The notes beneath the pieces are model-generated. The model saw only the letters and a program-made list of their open reading frames with translations. It had not been told where the DNA came from and searched no databases. The translations under genes and the position numbers were made by a program. This document shows, in pieces, positions 55,959-64,000 of a DNA stretch of 64,000 bases (position 1 is its first letter; each line of letters begins with the position of its first letter). Source of the stretch: CAZBGQ01 sp964491515 (GTDB taxonomy: Bacteria; Patescibacteriota; Gracilibacteria; UBA1369; UBA12473); the NCBI GenBank assembly GCA_964491515.1, contig CAZBGQ010000002.1, positions 77,989-141,988 on the forward strand. Direction: 5' to 3'.

Positions 55959-56798
55959 CTATACCCGCACCACTGCTACGTGGTCTATTTGTTCATATAA
56001 ACCTGCGGGAAGATTCACCTCAAGCAAAGAAGCAAGGAAATCACTATTCGCCAATCCAATATTAAAACGGTGAGTGATCGGTCGCCCCTCCGGATGATCG
56101 CTATCAGGAATATTTTGACGTAAACGTCCGCCAAACCCAAAAGACTGTAACTGAACCTGAGCAAAATCCTCCATCATTTTAAAAAACGACCACGCATCAC
56201 GGGAAAATAACCTAACATCCCCTTCGTCCATTTCCTCAAGTCTTTCCGAAATACCTGAATACTGAGCTCGTAAGCTTTCCTTCATGAACTCAGCCCCATT
56301 CAATTTAAACATCATCTGAATAAAATCCTCAATGGTAAGAGGTTCTCTAGGCAAAGCCTCAATCCGCGCCTCTAGCAAGAGTCTCAATTCATCTTCTACC
56401 TGATCCAACCGATCAAAACGAGGAACATACTCACTAATAGGCATTACATATCCTGCTCGTTGTTCATCTACTTCATAACTTGCAATGATCTGCATACGCA
56501 AAAACTCACGGAAAGAATCAACTAAATATTCCTTGTCCGATTCTTTTTTTCCAATCGTTCGTGCTTGAACCTCAAAAAAACGACGTCGATAATCACTTCC
56601 CTTCCTTCCATGTTTACCCCAAAAATTTCGAATTGCAGGACCAATCATCGATGCAACATGCAACTTATCATCAGGACGATGACCAGCACGAGCCCATCTT
56701 AGATAAGAGCCCAACACACGCTCCATCGAACGACGATGAGGTGCAACATCTGGTTGACGACCATCCGACTCCTCCAACGAATGTGAATGTAACATCAT
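55959..56798 (-). CDS. Hypothetical 279-residue protein
   Basis: Not recognised. Charged, mostly helical, without signal peptide. Notable segments: SMERVLGSYLRWARAGHRPDD, YRRRFFEVQARTIGKKESDKE, a Glu/Leu-rich helix DQVEDELRLLLEARIEALPR, and the C-terminal FGFGGRLRQNIPDSDHPEGR. ATG 56798 is chosen because the TATAAT -10 box (56817-56822) lies within the longer reading. Divergent from trmD; the -35 sites face each other. No functional hint. Confidence 0.7.
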   Translation of the reverse strand: MMLHSHSLEESDGRQPDVAPHRRSMERVLGSYLRWARAGHRPDDKLHVASMIGPAIRNFWGKHGRKGSDYRRRFFEVQARTIGKKESDKEYLVDSFREFLRMQIIASYEVDEQRAGYVMPISEYVPRFDRLDQVEDELRLLLEARIEALPREPLTIEDFIQMMFKLNGAEFMKESLRAQYSGISERLEEMDEGDVRLFSRDAWSFFKMMEDFAQVQLQSFGFGGRLRQNIPDSDHPEGRPITHRFNIGLANSDFLASLLEVNLPAGLYEQIDHVAVVRV

Positions 56799-56816
56799 AA
56801 AAAAATAAAGGACATC

Positions 56817-56845
56817 ATTATAAAAGTTCCCCATACATATGTCAA
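56817..56845 (-). promoter_or_regulatory. Promoter of the 55959-56798 gene
   Basis: Minus strand TTGACA (56840-56845), 17 bp, TATAAT (56817-56822), perfect consensus, 18 bp before the ATG. Confidence 0.75.
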
Positions 56846-56850
56846 CAGTG

Positions 56851-56856
56851 TATACT
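56851..56856 (+). promoter_or_regulatory. trmD -10 box, leaderless geometry
   Basis: TATACT followed by 6 bp (CCGCAT) and the trmD ATG at 56863. The -35 region is weak. The upstream ATG at 56839 lies before the -10 box and cannot be in the transcript. Confidence 0.55.
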
Positions 56857-56862
56857 CCGCAT

Positions 56863-57534
56863 ATGCGATTCGACATCCTCACATTATTTCCTAGCTTCTT
56901 TACAGAAAATCCTTACTTTGACTACTCCATCCTTGGAGAAGCCATAAAAAAAGGAACCATTTCCATGCACGCCCACAATATTCGTGATTATTCCACAAAC
57001 AAACATCACAAAGTGGACGATACACCGTACGGAGGAGGGGCAGGCATGGTCATGACACCTCAACCTCTATTTGACGCCATAGAAGCCGTTAAAAAGGTGC
57101 AGAAAGAAGCATTGGGAGCAAGTGGCCCTGTCATTTATTTAACTCCGCAAGGAAAAAGATGGACCCAACCCCAAGTTGAACGTTATTCAAGCAAATACGA
57201 AAGCTTAATCCTTATATGTGGACGTTACGAAGGCATTGATCAACGTGTCCGTGACTCTCTTATCGATCATGAAATATCTATCGGAGATTTTGTACTGACC
57301 GGAGGCGAACTACCCACCATGATGCTAATCGACTCACTCACTCGCCTCCTCCCAGGTGTCTTGGGAAACGAAGATTCACCAGAAATGGACTCATTCTGCA
57401 AAGCCTTCGATCGAAAAAAGGAATACCCACATTACACAAAGCCAGCTAACTTCCGAGGGATGGAAGTCCCAGACGTCCTCCGTTCAGGCAATCACGCTGC
57501 CATCGAAGACTGGAGACGCAAAAAACTAAAGTAA
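56863..57534 (+). CDS. trmD: tRNA (guanine-37-N1)-methyltransferase TrmD
   Basis: Methylates G37 next to the anticodon to prevent frameshifting. 223 residues, SPOUT knot fold: MRFDILTLFPSFF, DDTPYGGGAGMVM, LICGRYEGIDQRV and IGDFVLTGGELPTMM (SAM-binding knot). Standard length. rimM and rplS, the usual neighbours, are absent. Ends one base before the GATase stop on the other strand. Confidence 0.96.
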   Translation: MRFDILTLFPSFFTENPYFDYSILGEAIKKGTISMHAHNIRDYSTNKHHKVDDTPYGGGAGMVMTPQPLFDAIEAVKKVQKEALGASGPVIYLTPQGKRWTQPQVERYSSKYESLILICGRYEGIDQRVRDSLIDHEISIGDFVLTGGELPTMMLIDSLTRLLPGVLGNEDSPEMDSFCKAFDRKKEYPHYTKPANFRGMEVPDVLRSGNHAAIEDWRRKKLK

Positions 57535-58239
57535 CTAGATCATATCCAAAAAATTCCCGAACAACGTCCTTCCTGTCCGAAGGTACTCTTCTTTTATTTT
57601 CTCAAAATCAGCACACAATTCATCCACATTCATGGCTTTCAATCGAGGCTCAATCTGAACCCACTCCTCAAACATTTCTGGTGTGAGCTCAAAATGACAT
57701 TGAATACCATAGGCACACCGTCCCGCACGAACAATCTGATTCACACACCACTCCCCAGTTCCTAGCAAAGCCATGCCCTCACCCATTTCTACTGCCTCCC
57801 CATGAAGCTGAAACACTTTCAATGGTGATCCCAAATTTTTAAATAGAGGATCTTTAAATCCATACTCAGTGACCTCAATCGTAAATTGTTCACCCTCTGA
57901 ATCTCTAAATCCCACCTCAGGAAATTCACTTTCCAATACCTCTCCCTTCCCAGCCGCAACCAATATCTGCAAGCCAAGGCAAATCCCCAAATAAGGTCGC
58001 CCTGATTCCAATAAGCCACGTACATACAATATCTGACTTCTCATATCTTCATTTTCATCATTCGCACTATCTGGACCACCCAACACAACGAATCCATCAT
58101 ATGCAGCAGGATTAGGTAATCGTTTTCCTTCTGAGAAATCTATCACCTCATAATCAAATCCCCGTTCCTTCAAAAGCGGCTCCAATAAGCCTGGTCCCTC
58201 ATGGGAAATATTTTTAATGATAAGGATTTTCTTAGTCAT
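57535..58239 (-). CDS. Class I glutamine amidotransferase-like protein
   Basis: 234 residues. Catalytic triad visible: nucleophile Cys87 in YLGICLGLQ, His182 and Glu184 in GIQCHFELT. Early LGGPDSAND and late FQLHGEAV match GMP-synthase-type (GATase1) domains that act alone. It hydrolyses glutamine or a gamma-glutamyl bond; no partner synthase is nearby, so the acceptor is unknown. The proposed -10 box (TAAACT on the minus strand, 58249-58254) is 9 bp before ATG 58239. Confidence 0.85.
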   Translation of the reverse strand: MTKKILIIKNISHEGPGLLEPLLKERGFDYEVIDFSEGKRLPNPAAYDGFVVLGGPDSANDENEDMRSQILYVRGLLESGRPYLGICLGLQILVAAGKGEVLESEFPEVGFRDSEGEQFTIEVTEYGFKDPLFKNLGSPLKVFQLHGEAVEMGEGMALLGTGEWCVNQIVRAGRCAYGIQCHFELTPEMFEEWVQIEPRLKAMNVDELCADFEKIKEEYLRTGRTLFGNFLDMI

Positions 58240-58248
58240 GATAAAACT

Positions 58249-58254
58249 AGTTTA
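58249..58254 (-). promoter_or_regulatory. Putative -10 box of the GATase gene
   Basis: Minus strand TAAACT, with a TTGTAT -35 at 16 bp. Only 9 bp to the ATG; another short-leader candidate. Confidence 0.35.
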
Positions 58255-58310
58255 GCAAACATTACACATGATACAATCATAATAAAGAGCCTTCAACATA
58301 TCCCCTCCCC

Positions 58311-61022
58311 ATGCACAGAAAAACGCGCACGCAACTCTTTCGTTTATTTAAAACAACAGAAAACGGTCTCTCTTCATCTGAAGCAAAAACACGTCTCACC
58401 AAATACGGACACAATGAACTCATCGCAAAGAAGAAAAAGCCACTATGGCTCTCATTTCTAGAAGAATTCACTGATTTGATGGTCATCATCTTGATTGTTG
58501 CTGCTGCCATCGCCGGATTAGCCGGAGAACCCACCGACGCAGGAGTCATTCTATTCATTGTATTACTCAATGCCATCATCGGATTCGTCCAGAAATTCAA
58601 AGCAGAAAAAGCGCTCGAAGCACTTCAAAACATGCTCTCCCCTCACGCCAAAGTCCTTCGCAATGGAAAAATCCTCGAAATTAAAGCAAAATTCCTAGTT
58701 CCCGGAGACATCATTCTCATATCAGAGGGAGATAGTGTCCCCGCCGATGCCCGCCTCCTAGAAGAGAACGAACTAAACGTCGATGAATCAGCACTCACCG
58801 GAGAATCCGTGCCTGTACACAAACAAACAGAAGCCATTGATAAAAAAACACTCCACCTAGATGAACATCAAAACATTCTCTTCATGGGAACCTCCATTAC
58901 CCACGGGACCGGACACGCACTCATTATCCGAACCGGAATGGAAACCGAATTCGGGAAAATAGCCAACCTCACTCAAACCACGGTCAAAGACAAGAGTCCC
59001 CTCCAAAAAGAACTTCACAAAATCGGTATTTTTGTCGGAAAAATAACCCTCGCTATTTCTGGACTTCTATTGGCGACCGGCCTCTTAATTCAAGGGAAAT
59101 CATTCGTCGAAACCTTTCTCTTCGCAACCTCAGTAGCCGTAGCAGCGGTTCCCGAAGGACTCCCCGCGACCATCACCATTGCACTTGCTATTGGGGTACA
59201 ACGATTGGCAAAAAAACGCGCAATTGTCAAAAAACTATCTAGTGTAGAAACCCTTGGATCCACGACAGTAATCTGTTCAGACAAAACTGGGACGCTCACA
59301 AAAAACCAAATGACGGTGACCGCAGCCTATGTCAACGGAACGCTACTAAGCATCACTGGAACAGGATATAGCCCCAAAGGAGAATGGAGCAGCCCCTCAA
59401 CAAACGCCATTGAACAACTATGCCAAACTGCCACACTCTGCAACAACGCACATCATTCAAAAAGGAAAAATCGATGGGGAATCATTGGGGATCCAACTGA
59501 AGGCGCACTACTAGTTGCCACAGCGAAAAATAAAATCAAACCCGAAAACATACTGAAAAACTTCAAACGACTCCAAGAACTCCCCTTCGATTCCGAACGA
59601 AAAATGATGACAACCATCGATCGTCACCTCAAATCAAAAAAAGTAACCGCCCATCTAAAAGGAGCTCCCGATCAAGTTCTAAAAATCTGCACACACATTC
59701 TCGAAAACGGGGAAATAATAAAACTCACCGCCGTAAAAAAACGAGAGATCCTCAAGCAAAATGATGCCATGGCCAAACAAGCACTCAGAGTTCTTGGATT
59801 CGCCAGCCGCGAACTAAAACTGGGACACAAACAATACAATAAAACCCTTATTGAGAAAAAAATGGTTTTCATGGGACTCATGGGAATGATCGATCCCCCA
59901 CGTCCTGAAGTTTATGACGCTGTCAAAAAAGCTCATCTCGCCGGCATAAAAATATACGTCATAACCGGAGACTACGGAGCCACCGCTCACGCCATCGCAC
60001 GCAAACTAAACATTGTTCAAACTCCCAATGTCAAAGTAATTACCGGAGAAGATCTCAATAAGCTCACCGAACGAAACCTCCTCAAATTGCTCAAACAAAA
60101 AAACTACGAACTAATTTTTGCCCGCGTAAGTCCCGAACACAAATTAAAAATCGTACGTGCACTCAAAAAACAAGGAGAGATAGTAGCCATGACTGGAGAC
60201 GGCGTAAATGATGCCCCAGCCCTCAAACGCGCCGACATTGGAGTCGCCATGGGCATCACAGGAACAGATGTATCCAAAGAAGCCGCCGACATGATTCTCG
60301 TAGATGATTCCTTTGGAACCATTGTTACCGCCATCGAAGAAGGCCGTACCATCTATCAAAATCTAAAAAAATTCGTCTTCTATATATTCTCCTGCAATAT
60401 TGGAGAACTTGTCACCGTCTTCACCGCTATCCTTTTAAACATTCCTGCCCCACTCACCGCCGTTCTTATTCTAGCCGTCGATCTAGGGACGGACGTGCTA
60501 CCTGCGATTGCATTAGGAGTGGACCCATCTGAACCCGGAATCATGGAAAAACCTCCTCGCTCACCCAAAGAACACATCATGAAAAAATCCTTCATCGCCC
60601 ACTTTGTATATCTCGGTCTATTCATTGGAGGCGTCGTTGTACTCATGTATTTCTGGATGCTTCAACGCTATGGATGGCAATGGGGAAACCCACTCATGGA
60701 CGACAGCCTCAACTACTTAAAAGCCTCCACCGCCGCCTTTGCCCTTCTCGTATTAATACAAATGGTAAACGCACTAAACTCTCGAAGCTTGTCTCAATCA
60801 ATTTTCAAACTTGGCTTCTTTTCAAACAAATGGCTCATCGGTGCTATTGGACTTTCACTCTTAACTATCTACGCATTTGTCGAGCTTCCTCTATTCCAAA
60901 ACCTACTCCACACCACCTCACTTTCTCTTTACGAATGGGGGATCATAACGCTGGCCTCATTCAGTGTATTACTAATAGAAGAAATCAGAAAAGCTACCTT
61001 CAGCAAGCCACAGAAAGCCTAA
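58311..61022 (+). CDS. Cation-transporting P-type ATPase (P2, Ca2+-type)
   Basis: 903 residues. N-terminal cation ATPase domain (KYGHNELIAKKKKPLW), A-domain DESALTGESVPVHK, the phosphorylation motif CSDKTGTLTKNQM (Asp324), KGAPDQVLKIC, MIDPPRPEV and hinge TGDGVNDAPALKRADIGVAMG; a C-terminal four-helix membrane bundle with DLGTDVLPAIALGVDP. PEGLPATITIALAIGV supplies the M4 ion site (E in PEGLP). The order fits SERCA/PacL-like Ca or Mn pumps. Substrate is predicted from family. A weak TACAAT -10 box (58272-58277) precedes it. Confidence 0.93.
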   Translation: MHRKTRTQLFRLFKTTENGLSSSEAKTRLTKYGHNELIAKKKKPLWLSFLEEFTDLMVIILIVAAAIAGLAGEPTDAGVILFIVLLNAIIGFVQKFKAEKALEALQNMLSPHAKVLRNGKILEIKAKFLVPGDIILISEGDSVPADARLLEENELNVDESALTGESVPVHKQTEAIDKKTLHLDEHQNILFMGTSITHGTGHALIIRTGMETEFGKIANLTQTTVKDKSPLQKELHKIGIFVGKITLAISGLLLATGLLIQGKSFVETFLFATSVAVAAVPEGLPATITIALAIGVQRLAKKRAIVKKLSSVETLGSTTVICSDKTGTLTKNQMTVTAAYVNGTLLSITGTGYSPKGEWSSPSTNAIEQLCQTATLCNNAHHSKRKNRWGIIGDPTEGALLVATAKNKIKPENILKNFKRLQELPFDSERKMMTTIDRHLKSKKVTAHLKGAPDQVLKICTHILENGEIIKLTAVKKREILKQNDAMAKQALRVLGFASRELKLGHKQYNKTLIEKKMVFMGLMGMIDPPRPEVYDAVKKAHLAGIKIYVITGDYGATAHAIARKLNIVQTPNVKVITGEDLNKLTERNLLKLLKQKNYELIFARVSPEHKLKIVRALKKQGEIVAMTGDGVNDAPALKRADIGVAMGITGTDVSKEAADMILVDDSFGTIVTAIEEGRTIYQNLKKFVFYIFSCNIGELVTVFTAILLNIPAPLTAVLILAVDLGTDVLPAIALGVDPSEPGIMEKPPRSPKEHIMKKSFIAHFVYLGLFIGGVVVLMYFWMLQRYGWQWGNPLMDDSLNYLKASTAAFALLVLIQMVNALNSRSLSQSIFKLGFFSNKWLIGAIGLSLLTIYAFVELPLFQNLLHTTSLSLYEWGIITLASFSVLLIEEIRKATFSKPQKA

Positions 61023-61029
61023 TAAAACC

Positions 61030-61269
61030 ATGCCACCTCAATACTTACGAATCAAAGTCATCCCCAAAGCTCCCAAAAGTGAACTTATCAACACAATGGA
61101 AGATGGCACTTTGAAAATCAGAATCGCCGCCCCTCCCGAAAAAGGAAAAGCCAACGCAGAACTGATAAAATTTCTATCCAAACATTTCAATATCTCAAAA
61201 AAACAAATAACCATCATAAGTGGAAAAAGCGAACCACTAAAATTAATTAAACTCAGTGAGAGACCCTAA
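61030..61269 (+). CDS. DUF167/YggU family protein
   Basis: 79 residues: YLRIKVIPKAPKSELINTMEDGTLKIRIAAPPEKGKANAELIKFLSKHF-type pattern with ITIISGKSEPLKLIKL, matching the small DUF167 fold of unknown function. Starts 7 bp after the P-ATPase stop and so is probably co-transcribed with it. Its stop abuts the stop of the opposite gene. Confidence 0.88.
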   Translation: MPPQYLRIKVIPKAPKSELINTMEDGTLKIRIAAPPEKGKANAELIKFLSKHFNISKKQITIISGKSEPLKLIKLSERP

Positions 61270-61485
61270 CTATTGTTCCTCCACCACAGTAAAAATTCGA
61301 ACCACCACTCCGCACTGCACCAAAACGGGTCCGAATCGGCCCTCGGCACCAGCGACAAAAACCACATCGTCAGCCAGCGGAGCTTCCTCTGGAATAGACT
61401 GAACAAGACCTTCCTCTCCTCTATTTTCAGGAGAATACGCTCGAGCCATTAATAATCGATTCAACGCTGAAGGTTCTGAGGACAT
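61270..61485 (-). CDS. Hypothetical 71-residue protein
   Basis: Small acidic protein: MSSEPSALNRLLMARAYSPE, a negatively charged middle and DVVFVAGAEGRFGPVLVQCG, GVVVRIFTVVEEQ, suggestive of a small beta-rich fold. Good minus-strand promoter: TTGCAT-N18-TATAAT, with the ATG 21 bp from the -10 box. No family recognised. It starts head-to-head with rsmA, sharing overlapping promoters. Confidence 0.55.
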   Translation of the reverse strand: MSSEPSALNRLLMARAYSPENRGEEGLVQSIPEEAPLADDVVFVAGAEGRFGPVLVQCGVVVRIFTVVEEQ

Positions 61486-61506
61486 AATTCGAAATTACAA
61501 AAAATA

Positions 61507-61536
61507 ATTATAACAAGGTATACTACCCTCATGCAA
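61507..61536 (-). promoter_or_regulatory. Promoter of the 61270-61485 gene
   Basis: Minus strand TTGCAT (61531-61536), 18 bp, TATAAT (61507-61512). The -35 box overlaps the rsmA start codon, so the two genes compete for polymerase. Confidence 0.5.
61519..61524 (+). promoter_or_regulatory. rsmA -10 box, leaderless geometry
   Basis: TATACT followed by 6 bp (ACCCTC) and the rsmA ATG; -35 TTACAA (61495-61500) at 18 bp. Confidence 0.55.
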
Positions 61537-62304
61537 CTTCCCTCAAAAAAATCTCTTGGTCAAAACTTCCTCACAAACAACGGAACACTCAAAAAAATCA
61601 TAGAGACAGCCGAACTTTCTCCGAACGATCACATCGTTGAAATCGGCCCAGGACACGGGATACTAACAGGAGAACTCGCTAAAAACGCCTCTAATGTCAC
61701 GGCCATCGAACTTGATGACCGGCTTATTCCTGAACTTGAAGACACATTTGAAAACCAGCGAAACATAGACATTCGACACCAAGACGCCCTCACATTCAAT
61801 CCACCTAAAAATGGCTACAAAATCGTTGCCAATATTCCCTACTACATCACATCCCCTCTCATAAACCATTTTTTACGTGAACAACCAAGTAACCAACGTC
61901 CACAAACCCTCACCTTACTTGTTCAAAAAGAGGTCGCACAAAAAATCTGCGCCTCAACCTCGCTCAGTGTCCTTGCCATTCAAGCTCAATTATTCGGAAT
62001 CCCAAAACTAGTAGCCACCATTCCACCATCCCACTTCAATCCTGCACCAAAAGTAGACTCCGCCATCCTCCACATCAACTGCCAACCCTGCCCCATCCCA
62101 GACAACAAACTAAAAGCATTCTTCAAACTCATCCACACCGGATTTGCACATAAACGAAAAAAACTCATTCGCAATCTCGAGCCACTCGCAAAACCATCCC
62201 TACTTAAAAAAGCCTTTAAAAATTTAGAGATAAATACCAATGCTAGGGCCGAAGAACTCACAATCGCTCAATGGCAGTCACTTCTGGCAGAGCTGGAACA
62301 ATAG
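61531..62304 (+). CDS. rsmA: 16S rRNA (adenine-1518/1519-N6,N6)-dimethyltransferase RsmA/KsgA
   Basis: Dimethylates two adenosines near the 3' end of 16S rRNA, a late 30S checkpoint. 257 residues: KKSLGQNFLTNNGTLKKI, SAM motif VEIGPGHGILTGEL, AIELDDRL and catalytic NIPYYITSPLI. The C-terminal domain is complete and short. The 3' end overlaps the convergent kinase-like gene by 47 bp. The start is leaderless. Confidence 0.96.
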   Translation: MQLPSKKSLGQNFLTNNGTLKKIIETAELSPNDHIVEIGPGHGILTGELAKNASNVTAIELDDRLIPELEDTFENQRNIDIRHQDALTFNPPKNGYKIVANIPYYITSPLINHFLREQPSNQRPQTLTLLVQKEVAQKICASTSLSVLAIQAQLFGIPKLVATIPPSHFNPAPKVDSAILHINCQPCPIPDNKLKAFFKLIHTGFAHKRKKLIRNLEPLAKPSLLKKAFKNLEINTNARAEELTIAQWQSLLAELEQ

Positions 62305-63784
62305 GAAGATCCAATACAAATACTTTTGTTGAATTCTCCTCCAAATACGGCTCTAAATGAGCAAACTCATCCATATCCAAAAATCGAGGACTATTGTTTG
62401 GTGATTTCTCTATCCAAACTCCATCCCGCTTATGAAACGACGTGATCGAACCACGAACATTATCTAACCTCATCATCACACTAGTCCTACGCAAACCAGT
62501 ACCCATCCCCTGCCCTTGTTCACTCGGCAACTTATCATCAAAAATTTTAGGAAAAACCGCATCCTCAAAAGGCTTCAAATTATCTACCATATAAAATCGA
62601 ACACGCCCATCCATCTGACGTGCATGTATAGATAACCGTCCAGCCTCCTTCTTTGTTAAACGTTGAACCTTTTTAAAATTTGAATAAAAAGTACGAATAA
62701 CACTAGGCAAAGAACCCGCTGGGAAATAAACATGAGCATCATCATCCACATCAGAATCTACTGCGACCATTCCATTATCCAATTGATCCAACGCTTCATT
62801 CACATTCTGAATTGACCAAAAAGATTCTGGATTCCCACTCATAGAATAACGAGAAAAAGGTCGTAAAGAACGATCCACATAATCCTTCAATTGTAGCTTA
62901 AGACTCTCCCATTCCTCCCCAACTAAAGATTGCCCAGTCGCAAAATACGGCGTCAAAATACTATTAACATCATGTAGACACACATCCAATACAAACTCAG
63001 CCCCCGGAATCAATTTAAGAATAGACAATAAGGATGAACGACGAGAAGATTTTTCATTCGTGGGAAAAGACTCAATCCAACGTGAATAAAACGCATCATA
63101 TGAAACATCCAACGCCTCCTTCAAAGCAGACAACTCAGCAGCCACCAATTCAGCCAAATCTCCGAAAATACCTTCATAAAGCTGAATACGGCCTAAGTGA
63201 TAAGGCAAGGCACTCACCAATCCACGCAAATCATCAAACTCACTAAGTTTTCTGGTAAACTGCGGCTCTTGCTCCTCAACAGGAGGGATAAAAGAAGAAG
63301 AAACCTCCGAGCCAGAGCCTTTCACCCCTAATAAATAAGAAGAAACGCGACGAATAACACCACGAAACGCATCCACTCGAAATGGTTTAGGTAAGATCCA
63401 AATTCTCAATAAATCAGATTCTAATTGATCCCTCAATTCTTCCATCCTATCCACACCCGAACCACTCACCAAAACCATAGCCACCCTCTTTGAAGTTGAA
63501 CGTAAAAAAGCTGCTAAGTCCTCAACCGGAGTCTCCCCTCCAGGTAACGACAAATCCGCAACAACAAAAGACGGTAACTTAACTTCTCCCCTAGAAAAAA
63601 GATCCAAACGATGATTAATCTCTTCGAGAGTCGCCGACACCTCAATCCCTGAAATCTCATCTTCAAAATCCTGTTCCAAACACCGTACTAGAAGAGAACT
63701 CAAATCTGGATTATCCTCCACAATAAGACTGTCCAAAGGAGCTGTTTGAAGTGTTTCGAGCTTAGGCTCTAAAGATGTATCCAT
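62258..63784 (-). CDS. Hybrid receiver-histidine kinase-like signalling protein
   Basis: 508 residues, no membrane segment, so cytoplasmic. Residues 15-145 are a receiver domain with acidic pair Glu23/Asp24 (IVEDN), phosphoacceptor Asp77 (VADLSLPGG), Ser107 and Lys133 (LPKPF). Residues about 260-480 look like a divergent kinase: H-box His271 (CLHDVNSILTPY), N-box with Asn369 (FYSNFKKV), DNLKPF (401-406) where the usual DxG has lost its glycine, and Gly-rich GQGMGTGLRRTS (424-435) plus GSITSF. The order receiver-first is inverse to common hybrids. It may phosphorylate its own receiver. No partner regulator is nearby. Confidence 0.75.
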   Translation of the reverse strand: MDTSLEPKLETLQTAPLDSLIVEDNPDLSSLLVRCLEQDFEDEISGIEVSATLEEINHRLDLFSRGEVKLPSFVVADLSLPGGETPVEDLAAFLRSTSKRVAMVLVSGSGVDRMEELRDQLESDLLRIWILPKPFRVDAFRGVIRRVSSYLLGVKGSGSEVSSSFIPPVEEQEPQFTRKLSEFDDLRGLVSALPYHLGRIQLYEGIFGDLAELVAAELSALKEALDVSYDAFYSRWIESFPTNEKSSRRSSLLSILKLIPGAEFVLDVCLHDVNSILTPYFATGQSLVGEEWESLKLQLKDYVDRSLRPFSRYSMSGNPESFWSIQNVNEALDQLDNGMVAVDSDVDDDAHVYFPAGSLPSVIRTFYSNFKKVQRLTKKEAGRLSIHARQMDGRVRFYMVDNLKPFEDAVFPKIFDDKLPSEQGQGMGTGLRRTSVMMRLDNVRGSITSFHKRDGVWIEKSPNNSPRFLDMDEFAHLEPYLEENSTKVFVLDLPIVPALPEVTAIERL

Positions 63785-63814
63785 ACAAAATAAGAAAACT
63801 AAGTACAGTGAAAA

Positions 63815-63843
63815 ATTAAATCACATATAAACGATCCTGTCAA
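63815..63843 (-). promoter_or_regulatory. Promoter of the signalling gene
   Basis: Minus strand TTGACA (63838-63843), 17 bp, TTTAAT (63815-63820), then a 30 bp leader. Confidence 0.65.
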
Positions 63844-63858
63844 TCAGGTGCTATTCAA

Positions 63859-64000
63859 CTAAATCCATGCACTCTTCAGGTCCTGAATCATCGTCAATGT
63901 CGCCGCTCGCGCTGCCTGATCATAAGCGTGAGGAGGATAATTCTCTGAATACTCTTCTTCTTCATATGCAAAAATAATTCCTCGTGATGAATTCACAATC
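63859..64000 (-). CDS. pyrF: Orotidine-5'-phosphate decarboxylase, C-terminal fragment
   Basis: Makes UMP from OMP. The visible 46 residues on the minus strand run IVNSSRGIIFAYEEEEYSEN ... DQAARAATLTMIQDLKSAWI to TAG. VNSSRGIIFA is the phosphate-binding motif of the group 2 PyrF family, followed by the terminal helix. The N-terminal part lies beyond the window. The long acidic insertion after FAY is slightly unusual. Confidence 0.82.
   Translation of the reverse strand, partial: IVNSSRGIIFAYEEEEYSENYPPHAYDQAARAATLTMIQDLKSAWI

Noticed and set aside
55817..56065. Plus-strand frame across the rpsI 3' end
   Set aside because: It overlaps rpsI in another frame and crosses two hairpins; no homology.
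57819..58025. Minus-strand frame inside the GATase gene
   Set aside because: Shadow of the real gene in another frame.
1..64000. TGA recoded as Gly or Trp (code 25 or 4)
   Set aside because: higA, the HAD-like gene and the 11037 gene end at TGA at the expected length, and genes are free of in-frame TGA.

Overview
The window is a housekeeping segment of a small-genome bacterium. It fits the Patescibacteria (CPR), perhaps a Peregrinibacteria-like lineage; that placement is inferred from gene content and not tested with a tree. Supporting signs: the ribosomal-protein cluster has no rpmD (L30) between rpsE and rplO, a known CPR trait; start codons almost never have a Shine-Dalgarno sequence; many proteins are unrecognised; and the code is standard. 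TAA dominates as stop, but TGA is used as a real stop (higA, the HAD-like gene at 8004, the small gene at 11037), which argues against the TGA-recoding Gracilibacteria/Absconditabacteria. I see no rRNA, tRNA, CRISPR array, prophage or insertion sequence.

Layout. 1-11381: central carbon metabolism (class I fructose-1,6-bisphosphatase, a GapB-like GAPDH, class I aldolase, an NAD-type GAPDH) mixed with a partial AEC-type transporter, a higBA toxin-antitoxin pair, rsmH with an FtsL-like gene, a HAD-like protein, a small membrane exporter and a TsaC/Sua5 protein. 11447-16233: heat-shock region hrcA-grpE-(three small genes)-dnaK, with CIRCE operators before hrcA and dnaK. 16326-20490: serS, a sugar-phosphate-isomerase-like TIM barrel and unknowns. 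20570-28659: rpoB-ssb-rpoC, with ssb between the two polymerase genes. 28677-34400: str region rpsL-rpsG-(lipoprotein, frameshifted membrane gene)-fusA-tuf, closed by a complex inverted repeat and a strong terminator. 34423-37740: a PrsW-type membrane protease and a large surface protein. 37743-55938: S10-spc-alpha region from rpsJ to rpsI, including secY, adk, map, a pseudopilin-like gene, infA, rpmJ and rpoA. 55959-64000: trmD, a class I glutamine amidotransferase, a Ca-type P-ATPase, a DUF167 protein, rsmA, a receiver/histidine-kinase-like protein and the 3' end of pyrF.

Expression signals are unusually readable. Many genes have TTGACA/TATAAT-like promoters with 15-18 bp spacers. Several have a -10 box only 4-7 bp before the start codon, implying leaderless mRNAs. 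Genes with leaders carry short, G-poor, modular strings (CTATCAACTAA, CTAACGACTA, CTAAAAACTA, TAATTACC) directly before the start codon instead of a Shine-Dalgarno. These recurrent modules are the most novel pattern I see. Other points of interest: a terminator in the rpsJ leader, a promoter embedded in CIRCE, the switch-like inverted repeat after tuf, the pseudopilin inside the ribosomal cluster, and two assembly or mutation breaks (an N-gap in one gene, a frameshift in another).
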